Below are positions 27,755 through 36,046 of a stretch of DNA of 64,000 bases, in pieces. The notes beneath the pieces are model-generated. The model was not told the origin of the DNA. It saw only the letters and a list, made by a program, of their open reading frames with translations, and searched no databases. The stretch's first letter is position 1. Every line of letters starts with the position of its first letter. The stretch spans positions 930,001-994,000 of the forward strand of contig CAWFWE010000004.1 in assembly GCA_963819475.1 (NCBI GenBank), given 5' to 3'. Made by a program: the position numbers and the translations under genes. This DNA is from DASUAS01 sp963819475 (GTDB taxonomy: Bacteria; Actinomycetota; Acidimicrobiia; IMCC26256; DASPTH01).

Positions 27755-29146
27755 TTGATCGAAGAAGCGGTACTCCAACGAACGCTCCAGACCGCGCTGC
27801 GCCATGGTGGTGACTTCGCCGAGGTGTTCGCGGAGGACCGCCGCACCGCGACCGCGCGCCTCGACGACGGCAAGGTCGAGGAATTCGTGTCGGGTCGCGA
27901 GCGGGGCGCGGGCATCCGCGTCGTGCGCGGTGAGTCGACCGGGTTCGCCCATACCGCCGACCTCAGCGAGGACGGGCTGCGCGCCGCGGCTGACGCCGCC
28001 GCGGCCGCGGCGCAGGGCTCGGAAGGTGAGACCCGGGTGGCCTCCCTCGAACGGCGCGAGACCCGCCCGACACACGAGGTCCTGGTGTTGCCGGAGACGG
28101 TGGCCAAGGCCCGCAAGGCCGAGGTGCTCGAACGGGCCGACCACGCCGCCCGCTCGGTGAGCGACTCGATCCGGCAGGTCAGCGCGTCGTACGCGGACGC
28201 CCGGCGCCGGGTGCTCATCGCCAACTCCGACGGCCTGCTGGTGGAGGACGACCGGGTCCGCACGCGTTTCGGGGTCAACTGCGTGGCGGTCGGCGACACC
28301 GGCATGCAGACCGGAACCGAGGCGCCCGGGCGCACCCTCGGGTTCGAGATCTTCGACGAGGTCGACCCGGAGGAGGTGGCGCGCACCGCCGCCGAACGCG
28401 CCCTCACGATGCTGCGGGCGCGGCCGGCGCCGCGGGGGAAGCTGCCCGTCGTGCTGCGGCGCGGCGCGGGCGGCGTGCTGTTCCACGAGGCGTGCGGTCA
28501 CGGCCTCGAGGCCGACCTGGTCGACAAGGACGCCTCCGTGTTCCGCGGGCACGTGGGCGATCTCGTCGCCTCGCCGCTCGTCACCCTGGTCGACGACGGT
28601 ACCTACGGGGGTGAGTGGGGCACCTATGCGATCGACGACGAGGGCTCGCCCGCGCAGCGCAACGTGCTCATCGAGAACGGGGTGCTGACCGACTACATGT
28701 GGGACTTCGTGCGGGCGCGGAAGCACGGACGCGCGAGCAGCGGGAACGGTCGGCGTGAGACCTACCAGCACCTGCCGATGGTGCGCATGACCAACACCTT
28801 CCTGCTCGCGGGCGCCGACGAGCCCGACGACATCATCCGCGACACCGAGCATGGCCTCTACTGCGTCGCGCTCGGCGGCGGGCAGGTCGACACCGCCACC
28901 GGCGACTTCGTGTTCGGGGTCACCGAGGCCTACATGATCGAGCACGGCGAGATCACCGAACCGGTGCGCGCCGCCCAGCTCATCGGCAACGGGCCCGAGA
29001 CCCTGCGGTTGGTCGACGCGGTCGGCAACGACTTCGACACCTGGGCAGGCACCTGCGGGAAGGACGGCCAGGGGGTTCCGGTCTCGTCGGGGCAGCCGAC
29101 CCTGCGGGTGGCGGAGCTCACGGTGGGCGGCACCGCCGGTGACTGA
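27755..29146 (+). CDS. tldD: Metalloprotease TldD
   Basis: One half of the TldD/TldE heterodimer, a zinc protease that cleaves unfolded or modified peptides through a tunnel. 463 residues; zinc site HEACGHGLEADLVDKD (HExxxH) is intact, with GVNCVAVGD and YQHLPMVRMTNTFL upstream and downstream. The TTG at 27755 follows a strong AGGAGGCGAC. It overlaps tldE by 8 bases. Confidence 0.93.
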   Translation: MIEEAVLQRTLQTALRHGGDFAEVFAEDRRTATARLDDGKVEEFVSGRERGAGIRVVRGESTGFAHTADLSEDGLRAAADAAAAAAQGSEGETRVASLERRETRPTHEVLVLPETVAKARKAEVLERADHAARSVSDSIRQVSASYADARRRVLIANSDGLLVEDDRVRTRFGVNCVAVGDTGMQTGTEAPGRTLGFEIFDEVDPEEVARTAAERALTMLRARPAPRGKLPVVLRRGAGGVLFHEACGHGLEADLVDKDASVFRGHVGDLVASPLVTLVDDGTYGGEWGTYAIDDEGSPAQRNVLIENGVLTDYMWDFVRARKHGRASSGNGRRETYQHLPMVRMTNTFLLAGADEPDDIIRDTEHGLYCVALGGGQVDTATGDFVFGVTEAYMIEHGEITEPVRAAQLIGNGPETLRLVDAVGNDFDTWAGTCGKDGQGVPVSSGQPTLRVAELTVGGTAGD

Positions 29147-30497
29147 TGTCGACCTCCTGGGCCTCGCCCGGCGGGTGGCGGGTGACGCCGCGCCGGGTGA
29201 GCAGGTCGAGGCGTACGTGCTGCGCACCCGCGACGTCGACGTGAAGGTCTTCGGCGGCGCGGTGGAGTCGCTGTCGGTCGCCGAGGTCGAGGGGGTGGGG
29301 ATCCGGGTGATCGCCGACGCCCGCCAGGGCTATGCGTGGGCCGGGTCGCTCGACGCCGACGTGATCGCCGAGACCGTCGCCGAGGCGCGCGACAACGCCG
29401 TCTTCGGCGCCCCCGACGAGTCGTACGCGCTCGCGGCGCCCGCCGACGCCGACGGCGTGGAACCGTCCACGCTCGACCTCTGGCGCGACGACGTGCTCCG
29501 CACCCCGACCGCCGACAAGGTGGCGCTCGCGCTCGACCTCGAGGCTGCGACCCGCAACGCCGACCCCCGCGTGCGGGGGGTGGAGTCGGCGTCCTACGGC
29601 GACGCCGCGGTCGAGGCGGCGGTGGCGAACTCGCTCGGCCTCGAGGCGGCGACCCGTCGCACGGTGTGCTCGTGCTCCGCGTACGCGATGGCGGGGGAGG
29701 GCACCGCCACGCAGACCGGCAGCGGCTTCTCGGCCGGGCGCAGCTTCGCCGAGATCGACGCGCAGGTGGCGGCTCACGACGCCGCCGAGCGGGCCGTCCG
29801 CCTGCTGGGGGCGAAGCAGATCCCGTCGGCGCGCCTGCCGGTGGTGTTCGACCCGCTGGTCACCCGCTCGGTGCTCGCGCTGCTCGGCGGCGCGCTCTCG
29901 GGAGAGGCGATCGTGAAGGGCCGTTCCCTGTTCGTCGGCCGCGAGGGTGAGGAGGTCGCCGGCCCCGGCATCACCCTCGTCGACGACCCGACCCTCGCGG
30001 ACGCGTTCGGTGCCGCCACCCACGACGCCGAGGGCGTCCCGACCCGCCGGGTGGAGCTCATCGCCGGGGGCCGCTTCGACGCGGTGCTGCACAACGTGTA
30101 CACCGCCCGGCGGGCCGGGGCGCGCACGACCGGCTCCGCCGTGCGCGGTGGGTTCAAGTCACCGCCCGGCGTCGGCGCGCGCGCGTTGCACCTCGTGCCG
30201 GGCGAGCTGAGCGCGGAGGACATCCTGGCGTCGGTCGGGCACGGCCTCTACGTACAGTCGGTCAGCGGGCTCCACTCGGGCACCAACCCGGTGAGCGGCG
30301 ACTTCTCGGTCGGGGCGGTCGGCTTGGTCGTGCGCGACGGCGCGCTGGCCGAACCTGTGCGCGAGGTCACGATCGCGTCCACGCTGCAGCGCATGCTGCA
30401 CGATGTCCTGCAGGTCGGGGCCGACCTCACCTGGCTGCCCGGTGGCGCCGCGGGTATGACGATGCTGGTCGGCGACATGTCGATCAGCGGCGCCTGA
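29139..30497 (+). CDS. tldE: TldE/PmbA, partner subunit of TldD
   Basis: The non-catalytic partner of TldD, 452 residues, lacking the HExxxH motif as expected. Family features: VEGVGIRVIADARQGYAW, CSCSAYAMAGEGTATQTG, LYVQSVSGLHSGTNPVSGDF and a C-terminal GMTMLVGDMSISG. The GTG start lies inside tldD (8-base overlap), implying coupled translation in equal amounts. Confidence 0.92.
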   Translation: MTDVDLLGLARRVAGDAAPGEQVEAYVLRTRDVDVKVFGGAVESLSVAEVEGVGIRVIADARQGYAWAGSLDADVIAETVAEARDNAVFGAPDESYALAAPADADGVEPSTLDLWRDDVLRTPTADKVALALDLEAATRNADPRVRGVESASYGDAAVEAAVANSLGLEAATRRTVCSCSAYAMAGEGTATQTGSGFSAGRSFAEIDAQVAAHDAAERAVRLLGAKQIPSARLPVVFDPLVTRSVLALLGGALSGEAIVKGRSLFVGREGEEVAGPGITLVDDPTLADAFGAATHDAEGVPTRRVELIAGGRFDAVLHNVYTARRAGARTTGSAVRGGFKSPPGVGARALHLVPGELSAEDILASVGHGLYVQSVSGLHSGTNPVSGDFSVGAVGLVVRDGALAEPVREVTIASTLQRMLHDVLQVGADLTWLPGGAAGMTMLVGDMSISGA

Positions 30498-30533
30498 CGC
30501 GCCAGACGAGGCCAGAACCGGACGGGGTGACGG

Positions 30534-31367
30534 TCAGCGGATGCCGGTGGCGAACACGATGATCACCACGACGCCGAGCACCACGCGGTAGATGACGAAC
30601 GGCAGGAACGAGTGCGACCGCACGTACCGGAGCAGGAACGCGATGGCGAGGAAGCCGCTCACCATCGAGGCGACGATGCCCCAGAAGAAGGCGCCGCCGA
30701 ACCCGGCCGGGATCCCGCCGTCACGGAACATCTCCGCGCCCTTGTAGATCGCGGCGCCGCCTGTGATCGGGATGCTCATGAGGAACGAGATCTTGGCTGC
30801 CGACGCCCGGTCGAAGCGGAGCCAGCGGCCCATCGAGATGGTGGCGCCCGACCGTGACACCCCAGGGGCGAGGGCGAGCGCCTGCGCCATGCCCATGAGC
30901 ACCGCGTCGCGGCCCTGGAAGTCGTTGGTCGGCCGGGCCCCGGCGAGGCCGTCGGCCCACTGCAGCACGAGGCCGAACAGGATCAGGTTGATGCCGATGA
31001 GGATCGGGTCCCCGAGGTTGTCCTCGATGACGCTGGTGAAGAGCGCGCCGATGATGGCACCGGGGATCGCGGTCACGAGGAGCAGCCAGGCGATCCGTTC
31101 GTCGACCGTCGTGATCGAGCGCGTGCGCAACGAGTGCCACGCGGCCACGACGTACGACCACACCTCGCGCCGGAAGTACGCGAGCACCGCGATCAACGTG
31201 CCGACGTGGAGCGCGACGTCGAACGTCTTGTTCAACGAGTCGTTCGACGTGAGCTCGGTCCAACCGAAGAGCTCGGGGACGAGGATCAGGTGGCCGCTCG
31301 ACGAGATCGGAAGGAACTCGGAGAGGCCTTGGACGATGCCGAGGATGATGGCGTGGAGGACGGGCAA
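30534..31367 (-). CDS. uppP: Undecaprenyl-diphosphatase
   Basis: Recycles undecaprenyl diphosphate, the lipid carrier for peptidoglycan, at the outer membrane face; it can also confer bacitracin resistance. 277 residues, eight hydrophobic segments and both signatures: GLSEFLPISSSGHL and APGVSRSGATI. The TTG at 31367 lies 7 bases after a TAGCAT box (minus strand), so a leaderless message is likely; the box overlaps the stop of the SAF-domain gene. Confidence 0.95.
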   Translation of the reverse strand: MPVLHAIILGIVQGLSEFLPISSSGHLILVPELFGWTELTSNDSLNKTFDVALHVGTLIAVLAYFRREVWSYVVAAWHSLRTRSITTVDERIAWLLLVTAIPGAIIGALFTSVIEDNLGDPILIGINLILFGLVLQWADGLAGARPTNDFQGRDAVLMGMAQALALAPGVSRSGATISMGRWLRFDRASAAKISFLMSIPITGGAAIYKGAEMFRDGGIPAGFGGAFFWGIVASMVSGFLAIAFLLRYVRSHSFLPFVIYRVVLGVVVIIVFATGIR

Positions 31368-31377
31368 GCGCCCGATG

Positions 31378-32040
31378 CTAGAGGCGCGCCGCGTCCTCGG
31401 GTGGCACGAGGGCGAGCGTGACCACGCCGTTGGCCTGCGCGTCGGCCAGTGCCTGCGCCTGGTCCGGGTCGACCAGCAGCGTCACCCCCGCCGCGCCGGC
31501 CCGTCCGGCACCGCTGCCGCTCCGCCGGTCGGTGCCCACCACCGTGACCCCGGCGGCGACGACCACGGTTCCGTCGTCGCGCGCGCCGGTGCCACCGGGG
31601 TCGAAGCTGGCGAGCACGTCGACCGCGGCCCCGGGCCGTGGTCGCAGCGCATCGGTGACGACGATGCGCATCGCCCGCATGCCGCGCGGGACGACGCCGT
31701 CGAGGCCGGTCCGGCGACGGGGTGCGAGGTTGCCGGTGACGACGTAGGCGCCCTCCACCACCGGCACCGCGACCACCCGGCCGACGAGCGCGCTGCGCTC
31801 GGTCGCGACGGCGGCGGGCAGCTGCGAGCGATACACGGCGCGCGCGTCGAGGTCGGCAGGGGTGAGGTGGTGGCCCAGGGACAGGTCGCGGGCGGCGATC
31901 ACCGCGTCGACCCGGGGGCCGAGCCCGGCAGCCCGCCGGTGCAACGCGGCGAGGTCGCCGCCCACGACCACCGCGGTCACCACCGCGACGGCCAGCGCGG
32001 CACCCCAGAGCGCGAGCGCGCGAGGGGAACGTCGGGGCAT
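31378..32040 (-). CDS. SAF-domain (CpaB/RcpC-like) membrane-anchored protein
   Basis: A 220-residue protein with one N-terminal membrane helix (ALALWGAALAVAVVTAVVVG), then a SAF domain (VIAARDLSLGHHLTPADL, ALVGRVVAVPVVEGAYV) and an RcpC-like region with GAAVDVLASFD. CpaB/RcpC proteins take part in Flp pilus assembly, but no tad or flp genes are next to it, so the role is open. ATG at 32040 follows GGAAGGACCCGCC. Confidence 0.78.
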   Translation of the reverse strand: MPRRSPRALALWGAALAVAVVTAVVVGGDLAALHRRAAGLGPRVDAVIAARDLSLGHHLTPADLDARAVYRSQLPAAVATERSALVGRVVAVPVVEGAYVVTGNLAPRRRTGLDGVVPRGMRAMRIVVTDALRPRPGAAVDVLASFDPGGTGARDDGTVVVAAGVTVVGTDRRSGSGAGRAGAAGVTLLVDPDQAQALADAQANGVVTLALVPPEDAARL

Positions 32041-32134
32041 GGCGGGTCCTTCCTTCCGCTGGGCGGCCGTGGACGGCCGCAACCGGATGCGGGGGAAGGA
32101 CGGGGAAGGTGGGGGAGGGTGGAGCGGACCGAGC

Positions 32135-32467
32135 CTAGGTGGACTTCGCCGCCGGGGTCGAGGGCTTGGAGTCGCGCTTCGACGCCGTCGACTTCGAGTC
32201 CCCCGAGCCGTTCTCGGACTTCGCCGGCGTGTCGGCCTTCGAGGTGTCGGCCTTCGAGGCGTCGCCGCCCTTGGGTCGCTTGCCGCCGCCGTTGCGGCTG
32301 TCGTTCCTGTAGAAGCCCGAGCCCTTGAGCACGATGCCGACGGGCTGGAAGACCTTGGCGACCTTGCCGCCGCATCCGGGGTGCTTCTTCAGCGGATCCT
32401 CGGAGAACGACTGGTAGAGCTCGAACTCGTCGCCGCACTTGGCGCACTCGTAGACGTAGGTGGGCAT
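32135..32467 (-). CDS. FmdB-family zinc-ribbon protein
   Basis: A 110-residue protein. The first 52 residues form the FmdB/CxxC-CxxC ribbon (MPTYVYECAKCGDEFELYQS, later HPGCGG) and the turn GSGFYRND. The tail from about residue 55 is low complexity, rich in Lys, Ser, Thr and Asp, with repeated SKADTSKADTPAKSE, probably disordered. Its function is unknown; such ribbons often bind nucleic acid or proteins. Confidence 0.85.
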   Translation of the reverse strand: MPTYVYECAKCGDEFELYQSFSEDPLKKHPGCGGKVAKVFQPVGIVLKGSGFYRNDSRNGGGKRPKGGDASKADTSKADTPAKSENGSGDSKSTASKRDSKPSTPAAKST

Positions 32468-32598
32468 TCGGGACCTCTCGCTGACGGCACCCGCCGCGGG
32501 GTTAGCACTCGAAGGACGCGACTGCCAACGGTACCTCACCAGCGCATATTCCGTGACGGAGTGCGCTCCCACCCCTGATGGCAGTTGAATGGGCTCCG

Positions 32599-33240
32599 AT
32601 GAACGTCGGCGTCGAAGTGGGCCTCCTCGTGCCCGTCGCCTACCTGCTCGGGACGTTCCCGAGCGCCTCCCTGGTCGCGCGCCGGCGCGGGGTCGACGTC
32701 ACCGCCGCCGGCTCCGGCAATCCCGGCGCGTCGAACACGTTCCGGCTCCTGGGCTGGAAGGCGGGCGTCCTCGTCTTCGCCATGGACGTGCTGAAGGGCG
32801 CGCTCGCCGCCGGTCTCGGCCTCGCGGTCGACGGGCACCGGGGCGCCTACATCCTCGGCGTCGCCGCCATCCTCGGGCACGTGCTCCCGGTGACCCGCCG
32901 GTTCAAGGGTGGTCGCGGCGTCGCCACCGGCGCCGGCGTGATGCTCGTCATCTTCCCGCTGCTCACCCTGGCGATGACCGCGCTCTGGATCGCGCTGGCC
33001 ACGCTGACGCACAAGGCGTCGATCGCCTCGATCACGGTGGCGATCGCGTTCCCGATCGCGGTCGCGCTGGCGGGCCATGAATGGGGCGACGTCGCGGTCA
33101 TCACGGTGATGGCGCTGCTCGTCGTCGGCCGGCACCTGTCGAACCTCCGCCGGCTGGTGACCGGCCAGGAGTTCGGGCTCGAGGGCGGCAAACAATCCGA
33201 CGAGCCGCCGGACGTCGGCGACGAGCGGGCCGCGAGCTGA
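32599..33240 (+). CDS. plsY: Glycerol-3-phosphate acyltransferase PlsY
   Basis: Transfers acyl from acyl-phosphate to glycerol 3-phosphate, the first step of membrane phospholipid synthesis. 213 residues with about six membrane segments and the conserved loops GSGNPGASNTFRLLG, FKGGRGVATGAG and GHVLPVTRRF. ATG at 32599 gives the normal N-terminus; an in-frame ATG at 32578 is possible. galU follows after 17 bases. Confidence 0.93.
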   Translation: MNVGVEVGLLVPVAYLLGTFPSASLVARRRGVDVTAAGSGNPGASNTFRLLGWKAGVLVFAMDVLKGALAAGLGLAVDGHRGAYILGVAAILGHVLPVTRRFKGGRGVATGAGVMLVIFPLLTLAMTALWIALATLTHKASIASITVAIAFPIAVALAGHEWGDVAVITVMALLVVGRHLSNLRRLVTGQEFGLEGGKQSDEPPDVGDERAAS

Positions 33241-33257
33241 CGGGTAGCGTCAACGCC

Positions 33258-34139
33258 GTGAGCAGCCACGTCAAGAAGGCGGTCATCCCCGCCGCGGGCC
33301 TCGGGACCCGGTTCCTCCCCGCCACGAAGAGCCAGCCCAAGGAGATGCTGCCCGTCGTCGACAAACCGTCGATCCAGTACGTCGTGGAGGAGGCGGTGGC
33401 CGCCGGGCTCACCGACATCCTCATCATCACCGGCCGGGGCAAGCACACGATCGAGGACCACTTCGACCGGAACTTCGAGCTGGAGCACTCGCTCGAGCGG
33501 TCGGAGAAGCTCGACCTGCTCGCCGAGGTGCAGGACATCAACGAGCTCGCCGACATCCACTACATCCGCCAGCGCGACCCGCTGGGCCTCGGGCACGCGG
33601 TCGGCGTCGCACGCAAGCACGTCGGTCATGAGCCCTTCGCGGTGATCCTGGGCGACGACATCATGGTCGACGACGGCGAGCTGCTCCGCTCGATGATCGA
33701 CGTGCACGAGCGCGACAACGCGTCGGTGCTCGCGCTGCTCGAAGTCGCGCCGCAAGACATCTCCGCCTACGGCTGCGCCGAGTGCGACGACCTGGGCGAC
33801 GGGCTGCGGCGAGTGCGCGGCGTGGTCGAGAAGCCGCGTCCCGAGGATGCCGCGTCGAACCTCGCCGTGATCGGCCGCTACGTGTTCACGCCCGGGATCT
33901 TCGACGCGCTCGACCGCATCACGCCCGGCGTCGGCGGCGAGCTGCAGCTCACCGACGCGATCGGGATGCTGCTCGACACCGAGGCGGTGTACGGCCGCGT
34001 GTTCACGCACGGTCGCTACGACATCGGGCAGAAGCTCGACTTCCTGCGGGCCAACATCGAGCTCGCCCTCGACCGGCCCGACCTCGGGCCCGAGCTGGGC
34101 GACTACCTCCGCGCCCTCGTGCGCAACCGCCTGTCGTGA
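33258..34139 (+). CDS. galU: UTP-glucose-1-phosphate uridylyltransferase
   Basis: Makes UDP-glucose for cell-envelope sugars. 293 residues, with the nucleotide-binding start AVIPAAGLGTRFLPATKS, PKEMLPVVDKPSIQYV, HAVGVARKHVGHEPFAVILG-type central region and GRYDIGQKLDFLRANIE. GTG at 33258 lies 7 bases after TAGCGT. It overlaps moeA by 4 bases (GTGA). The galU-moeA order with a GLPR-like gene near is also known from mycobacteria. Confidence 0.95.
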   Translation: MSSHVKKAVIPAAGLGTRFLPATKSQPKEMLPVVDKPSIQYVVEEAVAAGLTDILIITGRGKHTIEDHFDRNFELEHSLERSEKLDLLAEVQDINELADIHYIRQRDPLGLGHAVGVARKHVGHEPFAVILGDDIMVDDGELLRSMIDVHERDNASVLALLEVAPQDISAYGCAECDDLGDGLRRVRGVVEKPRPEDAASNLAVIGRYVFTPGIFDALDRITPGVGGELQLTDAIGMLLDTEAVYGRVFTHGRYDIGQKLDFLRANIELALDRPDLGPELGDYLRALVRNRLS

Positions 34140-35365
34140 AGCCTCTGGGCGAGGTCCAGGCCGCGATCCTCGGTGCGGTGCCCCGCCTCGAGCCGGTCGA
34201 GGCCGGCCTGGCGGACGCCCTCGGGCTCGTCCTCGCCGAGCGCGTCACCGCGCCCGAGGCCGTTCCCCCGTTCCCCAACACCGCGATGGACGGCTACGCG
34301 GTGCAGGCCGCCGACACCAGGGGTGCGAGCGAGGAGCACCCGGTACGGCTGGAGGTGGTGGGGGAGCTCGCCGCCGGGCACGCGCCCACCGTCGCGGTCG
34401 GACCGGGACAGGCGATCCGGATCATGACCGGCGCCCCGATGCCCGACGGTGCCGACAGCATCGTGATGGTGGAGCGCACCGCGCGCGACGGCGACGACGG
34501 CGTGAGCGTGACCCTGGAGGTCGAGCCCGGGCGGCACGTGCGCCGCTCCGGTGGCGACCTCGAGGCCGGCGACGTGGTGTTCGAGCCCGGTGAGGTGCTG
34601 ACCGCCGCCCGCATCGGGGTGCTGGCGACGGTCGACGCCCGCCGCGTGCGCGCGTATCCGCGTGCGCGCGTCGGCGTGCTCTCGACCGGCGACGAGCTCG
34701 TCGAGTCGGGGCCGCTCGCGCCGGGAAAGATCCGCGACTCCAACCGGCCGATGCTCCTCGCGCAACTCGCCGGTGCCGGCGCCGACGCAGTCGACCTCGG
34801 CTCGGCGCACGACGACGAGGTGATCATGACCACGACGCTGCGCGACGCGGTCGACCGCTGCGACGCGGTCATCACGAGCGGCGGGGTGTCGGTGGGCGAC
34901 TTCGACTACGTGAGCGACGCACTCGAGCGCATCGCGGCCGGCGACCCGAGCGGCGATTCGGGCGTCGACTGGTACCAGGTGGCGATCAAGCCCGCGAAGC
35001 CGCTCTGCTTCGCGATGGTGCAGGGCACCCCCGTGTTCGGCCTCCCCGGCAACCCGGTGTCGTCGTTCGTCAGCTTCGAGCTGTTCGCGCGACCAGCGTT
35101 GCGCCAGATGATGGGCCACGAGCAGACGTCGCGGCCGCTGGTCCGCGCCACCGCCGCCGACGCGATGCCCCGGAAGTTCGACGGGAAGCTCCATCTCGAC
35201 CGGGTCGTCGTCGACGTGGTGGACGGGCGCTACGTCGCGACCGCGGTGCGCTCCCAGGAGAGCAATGCATTGGCCGCATCCGCCGCGGCCAATGCGCTCG
35301 CCCTGGTGCCCGACGGCGAGGGCGTCGCCGCCGGCGACGACATCACCGTCATGTTGCTCGACTGA
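34136..35365 (+). CDS. moeA: MoeA/gephyrin-like molybdopterin molybdenumtransferase (possible Glp)
   Basis: A 409-residue MoeA-type protein: PPFPNTAMDGYAVQ, RIMTGAPMPDGADSIVMVE, GVLSTGDELVESG, KIRDSNRPML, ITSGGVSVGDFDYV and VFGLPGNPVSSFVSFELF. MoeA inserts molybdenum into molybdopterin; the active-site Asp in TGAPMPDGAD and the SGGxS loop look intact. In corynebacteria a MoeA homologue (Glp) beside galU instead binds FtsZ and the membrane protein GLPR. The galU neighbour and a GLPR-like gene at 37760 leave both roles possible. A terminator follows at 35404. Confidence 0.92.
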   Translation: MKPLGEVQAAILGAVPRLEPVEAGLADALGLVLAERVTAPEAVPPFPNTAMDGYAVQAADTRGASEEHPVRLEVVGELAAGHAPTVAVGPGQAIRIMTGAPMPDGADSIVMVERTARDGDDGVSVTLEVEPGRHVRRSGGDLEAGDVVFEPGEVLTAARIGVLATVDARRVRAYPRARVGVLSTGDELVESGPLAPGKIRDSNRPMLLAQLAGAGADAVDLGSAHDDEVIMTTTLRDAVDRCDAVITSGGVSVGDFDYVSDALERIAAGDPSGDSGVDWYQVAIKPAKPLCFAMVQGTPVFGLPGNPVSSFVSFELFARPALRQMMGHEQTSRPLVRATAADAMPRKFDGKLHLDRVVVDVVDGRYVATAVRSQESNALAASAAANALALVPDGEGVAAGDDITVMLLD

Positions 35366-35403
35366 CCCTCGGGCCCGCCCGCCCGAAGGTGAGGGGAGAA
35401 CGA

Positions 35404-35427
35404 GCGCCCGGGGAGAACCCCGGGCGC
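35404..35427. terminator. Bidirectional terminator between moeA and a small secreted protein gene
   Basis: A perfect 10-bp stem GCGCCCGGGG / CCCCGGGCGC with an AGAA loop, 38 bases after the moeA stop and between convergent genes. Confidence 0.82.
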
Positions 35428-35497
35428 CCGTCTCCCAGCCCGCCCCAGGACGGATCGCGCTGCCCCCACGTGCGCGCGACCCGTCGGACCGGACGAT

Positions 35498-35767
35498 TCA
35501 GCCCGTCTGCACGGTGCAGCCCCCGGGGATGTCGGGTTGCTCGCCAGCGGGGACCTTCGCCACGAAGCGTGACGAGGTTTGCACGTCACCTTGCGTGACG
35601 ATGCCGCTGGAGCACTCCACGACCGCCGTGCCTGACGGACTGTCTGTCGCCGCCGTGGCCGCCGCGACGCCGCTGCTCGAGAGACCGAGCGCGGCGGCGC
35701 CGAGCGCCACGGAGCCAACGAGGATTCGCCAACGTTGACCACGGATCTTGCTGCCAGTGCCTTCCAT
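35498..35767 (-). CDS. Small secreted protein
   Basis: An 89-residue protein with a signal peptide: basic start (SKIRGQRWR), hydrophobic core ILVGSVALGAAALGL and a probable cleavage site near SGVAAATAA. The mature part of about 50 residues has two Cys (VVECSSG and GGCTVQ) that could form a disulfide. I do not recognise a family. Its start at 35767 follows GGAGAGGAAACGCCCAG. A long structured leader with a terminator-like hairpin lies just upstream. Confidence 0.6.
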   Translation of the reverse strand: MEGTGSKIRGQRWRILVGSVALGAAALGLSSSGVAAATAATDSPSGTAVVECSSGIVTQGDVQTSSRFVAKVPAGEQPDIPGGCTVQTG

Positions 35768-35794
35768 CTGGGCGTTTCCTCTCCGGAAACAAAC

Positions 35795-35832
35795 AACCGG
35801 CCCCCCAATCCCTGATTGGGTAGGGGCCGGTT
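35795..35832 (-). terminator. Leader hairpin with T-rich tail upstream of the small secreted protein gene
   Basis: On the minus strand, AACCGGCCCC pairs with GGGGCCGGTT around an inner CCAATC/GATTGG stem, then TTGTTTGTTT follows. This is the shape of an intrinsic terminator, but it lies in front of a gene, 28 bases before its ATG, as in attenuators and riboswitch expression platforms. Confidence 0.6.
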
Positions 35833-35945
35833 TCGCTCTGGCTCCCCGCAAGCTCAAGCGACCAGTTCAGCGCTTGCGGATCGATGCCTCCCCGTGATGG
35901 TGGCGATGGTTGCTCGAGTCCCTGGTGCTACGTTGCTCCTCGTTG
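35833..35945 (-). promoter_or_regulatory. Candidate structured leader RNA (riboswitch-like) of the small secreted protein gene
   Basis: Upstream of the terminator hairpin on the minus strand, CCGCAAGC/GCTTGCGG form a perfect 8-bp stem (35846-35853 with 35872-35879) around the loop GCTGAACTGGTCGCTTGA, followed by GGGGAGCCAGAGCGAAACC. The GCTGAA...GGGGAGCCA order recalls cyclic di-AMP (ydaO-type) aptamers, which often precede secreted cell-wall proteins, but the second conserved GGGGTGAAT block is not seen. The assignment is therefore weak. Confidence 0.3.
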
Positions 35946-36046
35946 GGTTCCCAGCCCGGCTACAAGCAGTGGCATCTAACCACACAGAGTGGTCGCCCGT
36001 CAACCCGCCCGGGTCGACTGTGGCGGATGTCGCATAGGCTGCATGC

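Noticed and set aside
35833..35945. Firm naming of the leader as a cyclic di-AMP riboswitch
   Set aside because: The second conserved block is missing by eye and no covariance search could be run.
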